64,000 nucleotides of DNA from Citrifermentans bremense (GCF_014218275.1 NZ_AP023213.1:970001-1034000), one strand, 5' to 3'; positions 10,656 through 19,086 are shown, counted from the stretch's first letter. The notes: generated from the sequence alone by a model not told the origin. Made by a program: numbers and translations.

Positions 10656-11996
10656 ATGAAAACGAAACGACTTCCTAAGCTCCTCTACGCCGACGGCCAG
10701 GGGAACATTTACGATCACCCGTACCTGACCATGGCCGGGATGAGCGCCAACGAAGCGGTGCTCCCGGAATCGGTGGAACTGATCCCCCTGCCGGAGGACA
10801 GCCGGCTTTTCACCATACCGGATACCCCCCCGATCGCCTGGGACGAGCGGCAGGGGAGCTTCGTCACCGTGAGCCGCGTCAAGGAGGGAAGGCGCAGCAT
10901 CCCGGTTCAGGCCGTATCCGCCTTCATGGCGCCGGGGTACATGCGGACGCTCTTGCCCGCCTGCGACTACAGCCAGAAGAAGGTGCACCTGCCGCTTTGG
11001 TCCTACACTGCCGTCGGCTGGGACGAGGAGACGGAGCGCTTCGTGGTGGCCGCGACGCGGGTGGACGACAACGAGAACTGGCTCCCCAAGAACTACGACG
11101 ATAGAAAGCTCGATCCCCTGGTGCGCCGCATGCTGGCGCAGTTCCCCAAAAACAGGCTCATCGAGCAGCTCTCCCGCTGTGCCGTGGACTATCACTGCTT
11201 CGCCGCCAAGAACCTTTTCTTCCGCAGATGGGAGGCGCCGATTCCGACCTCGCCGGTCTGCAATTCCCGCTGCCTTGGCTGCATCAGCCTCCAGCCCTCG
11301 GACTGCTGCCCCTCGAACCACGAGCGGATTCCCTTTGTGCCTACGCCGGAGGAGATCGTCGAGTTGATGCTGCCGCACCTTCTGGAAGCGCCCGAGCCGA
11401 TCGTCTCCTACGGGCAGGGGTGCGAGGGGGATCCCATCATGCAGGCGGACACGGTGGCCGAGGCGACGAGGAGGCTCAAGGCGGGGAGTTCGCGCGGGAC
11501 GGTGAACTTCAACTCCAACGGTTCCATGCCGGAGCGGGTCAGGATGCTTTGCGACGCGGGGATGGACTCGATGCGCTTTTCCATGAACTCGGTCCAGGAG
11601 AAATTCTACAACGGCTACTATCGTCCAACGGGGTACCGCTTCGCGGACGTGGTCGAGTCGGTGAAGGCCGCCAAGCAGAAGGGGCTTTTCACCATGATCA
11701 ACTACCTGGTCTCCCCTGGCGTGACCGACAGCCCTTCCGAGGTGGAGGCTCTGCTGAAATTCATCGAAGCGACCGGCGTGGACATGCTGCAGATGAGGAA
11801 CCTCTCCATCGATCCCGCTTTCTATAACGAGCGGATGGGAGTTGAAGAGCGGGGGATCGGCATGTACCGGATGCTGCAGCAGGTGAAGAAGGAGTTTCCG
11901 AAGATCCAGTACGGCTACTTCAACCGCACCAAAGAAAGGTTCTATCCGGAAGGGTATGAGAAGGGGTGGCCGATTAAAGGCAAAAGGCGGGGCTAG
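10656..11996 (+). CDS. Radical SAM protein, substrate unknown
   Basis: The 446-residue protein carries the SAM-cluster motif CNSRCLGC (Cys202, Cys206, Cys209), followed by CC at 217-218, which could add iron-sulfur ligands. About 200 residues precede the core. The core shows the expected glycine-rich strand YGQGCEGDP and NFNSNGS. The ribosome site before 10656 is weak. The gene ends only 17 bases before a run of 17 AAAGGC repeats. It is divergent from a B12-type radical SAM gene; joint regulation is possible but unproven. Confidence 0.85.
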   Translation: MKTKRLPKLLYADGQGNIYDHPYLTMAGMSANEAVLPESVELIPLPEDSRLFTIPDTPPIAWDERQGSFVTVSRVKEGRRSIPVQAVSAFMAPGYMRTLLPACDYSQKKVHLPLWSYTAVGWDEETERFVVAATRVDDNENWLPKNYDDRKLDPLVRRMLAQFPKNRLIEQLSRCAVDYHCFAAKNLFFRRWEAPIPTSPVCNSRCLGCISLQPSDCCPSNHERIPFVPTPEEIVELMLPHLLEAPEPIVSYGQGCEGDPIMQADTVAEATRRLKAGSSRGTVNFNSNGSMPERVRMLCDAGMDSMRFSMNSVQEKFYNGYYRPTGYRFADVVESVKAAKQKGLFTMINYLVSPGVTDSPSEVEALLKFIEATGVDMLQMRNLSIDPAFYNERMGVEERGIGMYRMLQQVKKEFPKIQYGYFNRTKERFYPEGYEKGWPIKGKRRG

Positions 11997-12012
11997 GGAC
12001 TGGGGGCTAGGG

Positions 12013-12114
12013 AAAGGCAAAGGCAAAGGCAAAGGCAAAGGCAAAGGCAAAGGCAAAGGCAAAGGCAAAGGCAAAGGCAAAGGCAAAGGCAAAGGCAAAG
12101 GCAAAGGCAAAGGC
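12013..12114. repeat. Perfect hexanucleotide microsatellite, 17 copies of AAAGGC
   Basis: Seventeen uninterrupted AAAGGC units occupy 102 bases. They read as Lys-Gly repeats on the plus strand and Leu-Pro repeats on the minus strand, but neither frame is a believable gene. Matching GGGGCTA-type motifs flank the array in opposite orientation (about 11990-12010 and 12135-12165), so transcripts from either side could fold around it. Confidence 0.95.
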
Positions 12115-12167
12115 GGGACTGAGGATTGGTTTTTCTAGCCCCTAGCCCCTGCCCCCTAGCCCCTACC

Positions 12168-12671
12168 TCATTTCAGCAGCGGCTCCAGTCTTTTCAGGTC
12201 GAAGCCTTCCACCACCCTGCCGTAGATGACAAAGGTGGGGGTGGAGGTCATCTTGTTGGCGCGGGCGATCTCTTCGTGCTCTTTTTGTAGTTTCTTCCCT
12301 TTCGCGGTGATCTTAGACAGCTTCTTCATATCGAAATCGTCGGAGGTCACTTCACGCATCGCTTTTGCCTTATCTCTGGCGGAAAGTATGTACTGCACCT
12401 TGCCCTTGGAGTCAGGGTGCCTGGCCAGGGGCATGAAGAAGATGTAGCGGGTGACGTCGCTTCTCTTCTGAAAATACGCCTCGGCTTTACGGCAGAAGGG
12501 ACAGTCGGGATCGGTAAACTCGATCACCATGATATTTCCACTTCCCACCTTCACGGCCTTGTCCAGATCCAGATCGCTTTGCGCGAAAGCTGTTGTCACC
12601 AACAGCGACACCAGTATCAGGACCGCCATTCCAACCAGCTGTTTCAGACCATGTAGAGTTATCTTATTCAT
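12168..12671 (-). CDS. Periplasmic DsbC/DsbG-like thioredoxin-fold protein
   Basis: The 167-residue protein has an N-terminal signal peptide or anchor ending near AFA (residue 30). A thioredoxin fold follows with active site CPFC at residues 57-60 and the cis-proline loop TSTPTFV. It probably handles disulfides or cytochrome apoprotein thiols in the periplasm. It lacks the N-terminal dimerisation domain of classic DsbC. The start ATG at 12671 has GAGGTG just upstream and overlaps the end of acyP by eight bases, suggesting translational coupling. A GTG two codons earlier is possible. Confidence 0.85.
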   Translation of the reverse strand: MNKITLHGLKQLVGMAVLILVSLLVTTAFAQSDLDLDKAVKVGSGNIMVIEFTDPDCPFCRKAEAYFQKRSDVTRYIFFMPLARHPDSKGKVQYILSARDKAKAMREVTSDDFDMKKLSKITAKGKKLQKEHEEIARANKMTSTPTFVIYGRVVEGFDLKRLEPLLK

Positions 12672-12948
12672 CGCCACCTCTTATCTCGAAACCGGTGAAC
12701 TCTCCGGAATACTCACCCTTCTGCTCGCTCAATTCGTCCACCCGGGCCAGTTCGGGCCCTCTCCGACACCACTCAACCATCGCCTCCACATCGTCCGACT
12801 CCCCCTCGAAGCATGCCTTGACCGAGCCGTCGGAGAGGTTAGCCACCCACCCCGAGACCCTGTGCCTCGTTGCAGCGCGCATCGTGTGGTAACGAAAGGA
12901 GACGCCCTGGACTCTCCCCCGCACTATGACGGTCGATCTTGTCTTCAC
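12664..12948 (-). CDS. acyP: Acylphosphatase
   Basis: The 94-residue length fits the family. The signature VRGRVQGVSFR (with the substrate-binding Arg19) and GWVANLSDGSV (catalytic Asn near residue 37) are both present. It would hydrolyse acyl phosphates in the cytoplasm. It overlaps proC upstream by four bases and the thioredoxin-fold gene downstream by eight, so the three genes form one tight operon. Confidence 0.95.
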   Translation of the reverse strand: MKTRSTVIVRGRVQGVSFRYHTMRAATRHRVSGWVANLSDGSVKACFEGESDDVEAMVEWCRRGPELARVDELSEQKGEYSGEFTGFEIRGGDE

Positions 12949-13748
12949 TTTTGCCCCAGTTCCTTCGATCTGGCGACGCAGACGTCCACGGCGTTGATGG
13001 TGGCGGCGCGGAACCCGTCCCGGTCGAGGGAATGCATGGCGGCAATGGTGGTACCACCCGGGGAAGCCACGTTGCTCTTCAGCACCGCCGGGTGCTCGTG
13101 GGTCTCAAGAAGGAGCTTCGCCGTGCCGTACACGGTCTGCGTCGCCAGTTGCGTCGCCACGTCCCGCGTCAGCCCGTGCTTCACCCCCGCGTCGCTCAAA
13201 GCCTCGATGAAGGTGAGCACGTAGGCGGGGCCGCTGCCGGAAACACCGGTGACGGCATCGAGCAGTTTCTCGTCGACCACGCAGGTGGTGCCGACCAGGT
13301 CGAAGATCCTGCGCGCAAGGATCAAGTCGTCTTCGGTGGCGTTGTCGCCGCGGGATAGGGCGGAGGCGCCGCTAAGAACCAGGGCAGGCGTATTGGGCAT
13401 CACCCTGACGACACGGGCGCCGGTCCCAAGCAAGCCCTCGATGGCCGCGCTCTTCACTCCCGCCATGATGGAGATGAACAGCTTGTCGACAAAACCGGCC
13501 CCCACCGATCCCAGCACCTGGCCCGCTACCTGCGGCTTTACGGCGAGGATTATGGTGTCGCTCATCTGGATCAGTGCCTGGTTGTCGTTGATGGCCTTGA
13601 TCCCGTACCTGTCTGCAAGCAGCTTCCTGCGCGGTTCAGATGGCTCGGACACGGCCAGTTCTCCTGCTGGGACTCCGCCGGCGAGAAGACCCTTGATGAT
13701 CGCCTCGGCCATATTCCCGCCCCCGATGAAACCTGTTCTCTTGTCCAT
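12945..13748 (-). CDS. proC: Pyrroline-5-carboxylate reductase
   Basis: The 267-residue protein opens with a nucleotide-binding loop GFIGGGNMAEAIIKG. It ends with the family's conserved segment GVSGSGPAYVLTFIEALSDA and a helix containing SPGGTTIAAM. It reduces pyrroline-5-carboxylate to proline with NAD(P)H, the last step of proline synthesis. It is the first gene of the proC-acyP-thioredoxin operon. Confidence 0.97.
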   Translation of the reverse strand: MDKRTGFIGGGNMAEAIIKGLLAGGVPAGELAVSEPSEPRRKLLADRYGIKAINDNQALIQMSDTIILAVKPQVAGQVLGSVGAGFVDKLFISIMAGVKSAAIEGLLGTGARVVRVMPNTPALVLSGASALSRGDNATEDDLILARRIFDLVGTTCVVDEKLLDAVTGVSGSGPAYVLTFIEALSDAGVKHGLTRDVATQLATQTVYGTAKLLLETHEHPAVLKSNVASPGGTTIAAMHSLDRDGFRAATINAVDVCVARSKELGQK

Positions 13749-13871
13749 GCCTGCGCCTCCAGTTATTCTGTCATTTCAGGAAGTATTTAGTTCAAGATAG
13801 GTAATAAATCCGCCTCCAAATGTCAATAGAATTGAGTCGCTTTAATTATGTCTCCGGCTGACCGTATCAAG

Positions 13872-13899
13872 TTGTCACTGCGATTTCACAGGCTAGACT
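13872..13899 (+). promoter_or_regulatory. Possible sigma-70 promoter for the MFS gene
   Basis: TTGTCA and TAGACT are 16 bases apart. The predicted start would leave a very short leader before the GGAGG at 13908, which lowers confidence. Confidence 0.3.
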
Positions 13900-13918
13900 G
13901 AAGGCTTGGAGGTTCGCG

Positions 13919-15097
13919 ATGTTCAAAGGCATCACCGGCAACGTTCTGATACTGGGGCTGGTCAGTTTCTTTACCGATGTCTCCAGCGAAATGATTTACC
14001 CGCTGCTGCCGCTGTTTCTGACCGGTGTGCTGGGGGCGGGACCGGCTTTTCTCGGCACCATAGAGGGAATCGCTGAATCCACCTCGTCGCTTTTGAAGCT
14101 TCTATCGGGCATCGTCTCGGATCGCGTCAAGCGCCGCAAGCGTCTGGTGCTGATCGGGTATACCCTTTCCTCGCTGATGCGCCCGCTGATCGGCAGCGCC
14201 GGCTCAGCCTTCACAGTGCTGCTGATCCGTACCGGGGACCGCATCGGCAAGGGGATACGCACCTCGCCAAGGGACGCGCTCATCGCCGACTCCGTCGAGC
14301 CTTCCCTGCGCGGCAAGGCCTACGGCTTCCATCGCTCCATGGACCATGCGGGCGCTCTCGTCGGTCCCCTGGTGGCAACGTTTCTGTTGAGCTACTTCGT
14401 CACCGACCTTAGGACTGTCTTCTGGCTTGCCGCAATTCCCGGGCTCCTTGCCGTGCTCCTCATCGCCTGGAAGGTGAGGGAGGCCGAAAGGGCGGAACTT
14501 CCTAAAGAGCAGTTGCAACTAACCCTGCTCCCTGCCGGACCGCTGCGGAGATACCTGCTGGTCCTGTTCCTGTTCACCCTCGGCAACTCTTCCGATGCCT
14601 TTTTGCTCTTAAAGGCGGGCACCCTTGGGGTTCCGCCCCACAGGATACCGCTCCTGTGGTCGTTTTTTCACCTGGTGAAGATGATGTCCAGCATGCCTTT
14701 CGGTGCGCTGTCGGACCGCATCGGCAGGAAGGGGGTGATCGTCGCGGGATGGTGCGTGTACTCGCTTGCCTACGTCGGGTTCGGTTTTGCCACCAACGAG
14801 GTGCAGGTCTGGCTGCTGTTCGTGTTCTACGGGCTATTCTTCGGCCTTACCGAAGGGGTGGAAAAGGCGTATCTCGTGGACATGTCGGATGCGAGGCTGC
14901 GCGGCGCCGCCTTTGGTTGGTACAACTTCGCCGTCGGCGCCGGGGCGCTTCCGGCAAGCCTGCTGTTCGGCCTCATCTGGCAGCATTCCGGGGCCGTCGC
15001 ACCCTTCATCTTCGGAGCCGCGCTGTCGGGAGCGGCCATGCTCTTGTTGTTGGTACTGGTAAAACCTGCCGCCGTAACCGGACCCAATGCCCGCTAG
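13919..15097 (+). CDS. Major facilitator superfamily transporter
   Basis: The 392-residue protein has about twelve hydrophobic segments, as expected for MFS permeases of the inner membrane. The loop motif between helices 2 and 3 is visible (SDRVKRRKRLVLIGY), with a second copy in the C-terminal half (SDRIGRKGVIVAG). A strong GGAGG lies six bases before the ATG. The substrate is not predictable. It is divergent from proC. Confidence 0.9.
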   Translation: MFKGITGNVLILGLVSFFTDVSSEMIYPLLPLFLTGVLGAGPAFLGTIEGIAESTSSLLKLLSGIVSDRVKRRKRLVLIGYTLSSLMRPLIGSAGSAFTVLLIRTGDRIGKGIRTSPRDALIADSVEPSLRGKAYGFHRSMDHAGALVGPLVATFLLSYFVTDLRTVFWLAAIPGLLAVLLIAWKVREAERAELPKEQLQLTLLPAGPLRRYLLVLFLFTLGNSSDAFLLLKAGTLGVPPHRIPLLWSFFHLVKMMSSMPFGALSDRIGRKGVIVAGWCVYSLAYVGFGFATNEVQVWLLFVFYGLFFGLTEGVEKAYLVDMSDARLRGAAFGWYNFAVGAGALPASLLFGLIWQHSGAVAPFIFGAALSGAAMLLLLVLVKPAAVTGPNAR

Positions 15098-15395
15098 CCC
15101 CCGCCTGAAGCACCTTGCCGCCGCTTATCCCAAATTCCTTGTGGTGCACTGCGCTCACCCTCACACAATTGTATTAACTGTGGCGGTGGGCTTAACAATG
15201 ATGCAGCCAAATAATAATATTCGAATTTATATATTGTGATGAAGTCATTCAGCCTGTGTTGTCGAAGGAATTTTTTTCAATCAACTCCAAATTTCTCCAC
15301 GCACTGTTTCCCCCCGTATCGATCTTTGGGTTTTTTTCCAGCCGGAGGTTTTTTTTCCTAAAGAACTCAGAACGCCCGCCGAAATAGTCACCTGT

Positions 15396-15465
15396 ACTGT
15401 GAATACCACTCTTTAACTGTCAAAGTTGACGTTGATACTGTCAAAAAAATTACTGGTACTGTCAA
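15396..15465 (+). promoter_or_regulatory. Four helically phased ACTGTCAA-type repeats, candidate activator sites
   Basis: ACTGTGAA at 15396 is followed by three exact ACTGTCAA copies at 15416, 15437 and 15458. The last three are exactly 21 bases apart and the first is 20 bases away, that is two DNA turns. All have the same orientation. They lie roughly 80-150 bases upstream of a sigma-54-like promoter, where enhancer-binding proteins usually act. The binding protein is unknown. Confidence 0.65.
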
Positions 15466-15540
15466 CTTTTATACTCTCTGCCAGAACGAAGTGGTTCCAG
15501 ATAGATACAAGTTCTTCGAAACTTCGGGCATTTGTCCTCT

Positions 15541-15556
15541 TGGTAAGGAGATTGCA
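15541..15556 (+). promoter_or_regulatory. Candidate sigma-54 (-24/-12) promoter
   Basis: TGGTAAGGAGATTGCA has GG and GC separated by exactly ten bases and a good TTGCA -12 element. The -24 part matches TGGCAC only partly. Transcription would start near 15567, giving a leader of about 425 bases before the decaheme gene. Confidence 0.45.
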
Positions 15557-15993
15557 ATAGTTGCAAATGCAATGTTCCGGTTTGGTTACTTTCAGTTAAT
15601 GTTGTAGGTTGTCTGTTTTTTTATTAAATGTCGTTAACGAAACGGCTTCTACTGACATAAGTTGGTTAAATGTTTTGATCAGGCAACTTGCACAGCGAAA
15701 AATGTATTGTAATGTTAACTCCAGTGTCACCTTTGTTGAGTTAACTGCTGTCACCGCCCAAAACTTAACGATGACTAATTTTCCTATAGTCAATACTTCA
15801 TCACCAACTAACAGTCCAATCGTCGGCACTTCGAAAGGGATGCAGGTCTCCCTGCCGTCAGACCTGATCGATTTGTTCTCACTGTGAAGGCTACAGGTCG
15901 ATCGAATACTTTATGAAAGGAGATGTAGAGGAGTTGGTGCAGGTGTAACGAATTGTGGGAATTGCAGTTAACAACAACAACAGGAGGAAGGAC

Positions 15994-18117
15994 ATGCAAT
16001 TCAATCTGAAAAGTTTCTTCGCAGTTTCTCTCCTTGCAGGCGCTCTCGCGATGAGCGGCTGCAGCGGCGACGACGGTGCAACCGGCGCAACTGGCGCAAC
16101 CGGCCCGCAGGGCCCGGCAGGCCCGGTAACCCTGACCCAGCAGTCATGTGTCGTCTGCCACAGCGCAGGTGACGAGGCGGACCAGGTCGCAATGCACGGG
16201 TTCGTGTACGACGCAGCCACCGGGACCCGCTTCCTGAAGCCCAGGTCCAACGACACCGACCTTGCCCTCAGCGCCATTACGGTTGCGGCTGACGCAACCA
16301 GCCATCCGGTGATCAACTTCACGGTCAAAAAAGGCAGCACTGCACTCACCGCAGTTACTGCAGCAGATGTACGTATCTACATCGGTACCATCGTCCCGGC
16401 CGGGACCGCGACCGACAGGGGCACCTTCGACAACGCCCACATCGAGACCTGGGCCTATGCGACTGGCGCAGACCTTACTCTGACCAACCTTGGAAACGGC
16501 AATTATAGTGCTGTCGTTGCCAACGTCTTCGGCACTCCTACCGCCGGATACAGAAACGCGAACTACGATCCGACCCTTCAGCAGCGCGTCATTGTTCGTG
16601 TAAACCCGAGTACTGCAATGCTCGGCACTTCCGTGATCAACGTCAATAACGGCGTAGGCGTCGTCGACCTGACCGCCGAGCCGGCTGCGAACACTGCTGC
16701 GGTACTGGAAGCCAACCCGCAGAACCAGATCGTCACCGTCGACGCCTGCAAGAAATGTCACGGCGCACCGCTGCTCGCGGCGGCTCACGGCAACCCGAAC
16801 GGTTACCGCAACACCCTGGTCTGCGTGATGTGTCACTCGCCGCTGTACCACGATCCGGCAGCTCCGGAGATCAACTTCACCAAGTTCATCCACGAGATTC
16901 ACGCTGCTAAAGACGTCGCCGAGTTCCCCACCCGCATCTTCGGTGGCGGCTACACCCAGGTAACCTACCCGCGCCCGCTGGGCGACTGCGTCGCCTGCCA
17001 CAGCAACCCTGCTGGTGTTGCCCTTGGCACCGGCGACAAGCTTGCTAACTACAAAGTTGCAACCCTTGAAGCCTGCGGCAGCTGCCACAACAGCGCCACC
17101 TTCGACCTGACCACCGGCGCAGGCCATGTAGGCGGCGCACAGGTCAACAGCGCAGCCTGCGCTCTGTGCCACCCGACCACCGCCATCGACGGCTACCACA
17201 CCCCGGCACCTGCAGCGAAAGACGTGCGTGAGTACAACGTGACCATGACCCTTGATGCACCGGCAAACGGTACTCACTACGTGACCGGCGAAACTCCCAA
17301 GGTTACCGTGACCCTCAAGAACAAATCTGACAACTCCGCAGTCGCTGGTACCGTTTACACCACTGCCAAGGACGCTGTTGCTGTCGCAGGCGGCGGCCTC
17401 TCCAAAGCACAGATCTACGTCTACGGCCCGCGTTCCAACGCCAAGCCGGTGCTGACCAAGGCAGCAGCAACCCTCACCAACGGCGTGCCGAAACAGGCGC
17501 AGCCCCTGTTCGTAGACGCAACCGACGCGAACATTCAGACCACTTCGGCCGGCTTCGTCTATAAGCTGAACCCGGTCACCGCAGACATGAGCGGAACCTA
17601 CTTTGTCCGTGCAACCATCGCAGATTACGGCTACAAGGCTGACAGCGACTACAAGATCGACTCCACCGCGTTCCAGACCATCCAGATCAACACCGCGACT
17701 GCAGAGCAGAAAATTTCCGGCAATACCTGCGTCGACTGCCATGGCCCGGGCCTCCTGGAGGCTCACAACGCACGTCACTCCGTCGTCTTCAACACCGACG
17801 AGTGCATCTCCTGCCACGACAAGTCCGGTAACTATGCTGACCCGCTGGACAACCGTGTACATGCCATCCACTCCGCTTCCGCCACCGGCGACAAGCATGG
17901 CATCGACTGGAAGGACGTCTCCTACCCGCAGGGGCTCCGTTCCTCCGATACCGCAACCGTCAAGGCTGCTGGTGCACCGCGCTGCAGCGGCTGCCACACC
18001 GGCACCTCCGGTGTAGGCGTCCAGTGGAAAACCAGCATTTCGCAGAACTCCTGCGCAGGCTGCCACGCCGACAAGCCGGGCGCAACCGACCACTTCCTGC
18101 AGAACGGTGGCCGTTAA
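15994..18117 (+). CDS. OmcA/MtrC-type decaheme c-type cytochrome lipoprotein
   Basis: The 707-residue precursor has a lipoprotein signal (AMSGC, Cys23) and exactly ten CXXCH heme sites. The first is CVVCH at residue 52 and the last CAGCH near the C-terminus. They are split into two groups by a beta-rich stretch (about residues 420-580), as in the OmcA/MtrC family of cell-surface electron-transfer cytochromes. Between the lipid anchor and the first heme is a collagen-like Gly-X-Y run of about six triplets. The start has a strong AGGAGGAAG site; the upstream extension to 15955 is rejected. It probably faces outward on the outer membrane and passes electrons to metals or partners. It converges on a beta-barrel/cytochrome module on the minus strand. 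Confidence 0.93.
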   Translation: MQFNLKSFFAVSLLAGALAMSGCSGDDGATGATGATGPQGPAGPVTLTQQSCVVCHSAGDEADQVAMHGFVYDAATGTRFLKPRSNDTDLALSAITVAADATSHPVINFTVKKGSTALTAVTAADVRIYIGTIVPAGTATDRGTFDNAHIETWAYATGADLTLTNLGNGNYSAVVANVFGTPTAGYRNANYDPTLQQRVIVRVNPSTAMLGTSVINVNNGVGVVDLTAEPAANTAAVLEANPQNQIVTVDACKKCHGAPLLAAAHGNPNGYRNTLVCVMCHSPLYHDPAAPEINFTKFIHEIHAAKDVAEFPTRIFGGGYTQVTYPRPLGDCVACHSNPAGVALGTGDKLANYKVATLEACGSCHNSATFDLTTGAGHVGGAQVNSAACALCHPTTAIDGYHTPAPAAKDVREYNVTMTLDAPANGTHYVTGETPKVTVTLKNKSDNSAVAGTVYTTAKDAVAVAGGGLSKAQIYVYGPRSNAKPVLTKAAATLTNGVPKQAQPLFVDATDANIQTTSAGFVYKLNPVTADMSGTYFVRATIADYGYKADSDYKIDSTAFQTIQINTATAEQKISGNTCVDCHGPGLLEAHNARHSVVFNTDECISCHDKSGNYADPLDNRVHAIHSASATGDKHGIDWKDVSYPQGLRSSDTATVKAAGAPRCSGCHTGTSGVGVQWKTSISQNSCAGCHADKPGATDHFLQNGGR

Positions 18118-18143
18118 CAAGTAAGTCTTAAAGAGGCAGCAAC

Positions 18144-18213
18144 GGGGCGGGCCGCAAGGCCCGCCCCATCTCTTACCAACCATGCGACGCCTCAAGCCTG
18201 AGGCGCTTTTTTT
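18144..18213 (+). terminator. Two hairpins ending the decaheme transcript
   Basis: A perfect 10-bp stem (GGGGCGGGCC with GGCCCGCCCC, loop GCAA) is followed at 18188-18213 by a 7-bp stem (CGCCTCA with TGAGGCG) and a run of eight T. The second is a clear Rho-independent terminator. Confidence 0.9.
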
Positions 18214-18264
18214 TGTGCGGAGGGTGACCCTTCCGTGACATCACTACTGAAATGAGGGATGACC

Positions 18265-18993
18265 ATGAAGCAAATGAAGACTGTTCTTATGGGGTGCATG
18301 TTGCTCGTTTCCCTCGCCGGGTGCGGCGAGAAGTCGAAGCTGGAGGGGACCGTGGTGGACGGCAAGGCGCAACCGCTTGCGGGCGTCCGGGTCGTGGCGA
18401 AGAACGTGAAAAGCGGCAGCGAACAGTACGAAGCGACAACGGCAGCCGATGGCAAATTCCAGTTCGCCAAGATAGACGCAGCTGCCGACTACGAGTTGAT
18501 CCCGTATCTGGGCAACAAGGCCAAGGGGCGCTCCTTTACCTTCAAGACCGCGCCCAAGGGGCAGACCATGATCCTGCCTCAGGTGCTGCCGGTCCTGTTC
18601 GCGCCCACCAAGGACGGGCTCCTGGTGCGCAATACCATCTCGGGGGTGTTGTGGGTGAGGGATGCCTCAAAGTGTGGAGCGATGGACTGGAACGCCGCGA
18701 TGGCGCTCCCGAAGAATTTCAACTACGCAGGCTTTTCCGACTGGCGACTGCCGACTAAGGATGAGCTCAGAGCCCTTACTGCATTTGCGAAGGGAAAGCC
18801 TGGTGGGGCAAAACCGTTTGAAACCCTCAACGACGAGTTGTTCACCAACGTAAGGCCAGATTTCTACTGGACGGACAACGACAAGGGTGAAAACAAGGAG
18901 TTTGCCTGGGCTATCAACATGGCCACCGGAGAGGTTTCCGACGATCAGAAGACGATTAAGCACCAGGTCATACTGGTGCGCTCGGAGAAATGA
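18265..18993 (+). CDS. Lipoprotein with carboxypeptidase-regulatory-like and DUF1566 domains
   Basis: The 242-residue protein has a lipobox LAGC (Cys20). It is followed by a small beta domain of the carboxypeptidase regulatory type (about residues 25-100, with EGTVVDGKAQPLAGV). A C-terminal DUF1566/Lcl-type domain follows, with the hallmark FSDWRLPTKDEL and a final ITLxR-like strand. It is an envelope protein of unknown function. The ATG at 18265 is preferred because GAGGG lies six bases upstream; another ATG at 18259 overlaps that site. It lies between the decaheme gene and the convergent conduit module. Confidence 0.82.
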   Translation: MKQMKTVLMGCMLLVSLAGCGEKSKLEGTVVDGKAQPLAGVRVVAKNVKSGSEQYEATTAADGKFQFAKIDAAADYELIPYLGNKAKGRSFTFKTAPKGQTMILPQVLPVLFAPTKDGLLVRNTISGVLWVRDASKCGAMDWNAAMALPKNFNYAGFSDWRLPTKDELRALTAFAKGKPGGAKPFETLNDELFTNVRPDFYWTDNDKGENKEFAWAINMATGEVSDDQKTIKHQVILVRSEK

Positions 18994-19030
18994 CACCCGA
19001 TGCGCTGAAAGCTTAACCCAGGAACAAATA

Positions 19031-19066
19031 AAAGGCCCCTCTCTAATCGAGAGGGGCCTTTTTTAC
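19031..19066. terminator. Bidirectional terminator
   Basis: AAAGGCCCCTCTC pairs with GAGAGGGGCCTTT around TAATC, with T-runs readable on both strands. It separates the plus-strand lipoprotein from the minus-strand cytochrome that ends at 19087. Confidence 0.93.
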
Positions 19067-19086
19067 TGCCTTTGTCGTTGCTAGTT

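Larger units (their letters stand above)
15098..15993. other. AT-rich 900-bp non-coding leader before the decaheme gene
   Basis: This stretch is markedly richer in A/T than its neighbours. A 92-codon frame (15609-15887) begins at TTG without a ribosome site. An opposite-strand frame (15596-15829) is no better. I see no convincing gene. The region holds the phased repeats and the sigma-54-like promoter listed separately. It could also contain an unrecognised RNA element or a decayed gene. Confidence 0.7.

Noticed and set aside
10590-12110. 506-codon minus-strand frame opening with Pro-Leu repeats
   Set aside because: It starts inside the AAAGGC microsatellite and lies antisense to a radical SAM gene with its own motifs. 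There is no ribosome site, and the composition is that of a shadow frame.
12013-12114. AAAGGC array considered as a CRISPR or a Lys-Gly protein
   Set aside because: The units are six bases with no spacers, and no cas genes are near. The Lys-Gly frame has no start site and ends just after the array.
15609-15887. 92-codon frame in the AT-rich leader
   Set aside because: It begins with TTG, lacks a ribosome site and has no recognisable motif. A frame of similar quality exists on the other strand.
16144-18195. 683-codon minus-strand frame across the decaheme gene
   Set aside because: It is antisense to a protein with ten CXXCH motifs and a lipobox. Its Val/Gly/Ala-rich sequence reflects high GC and matches no family.
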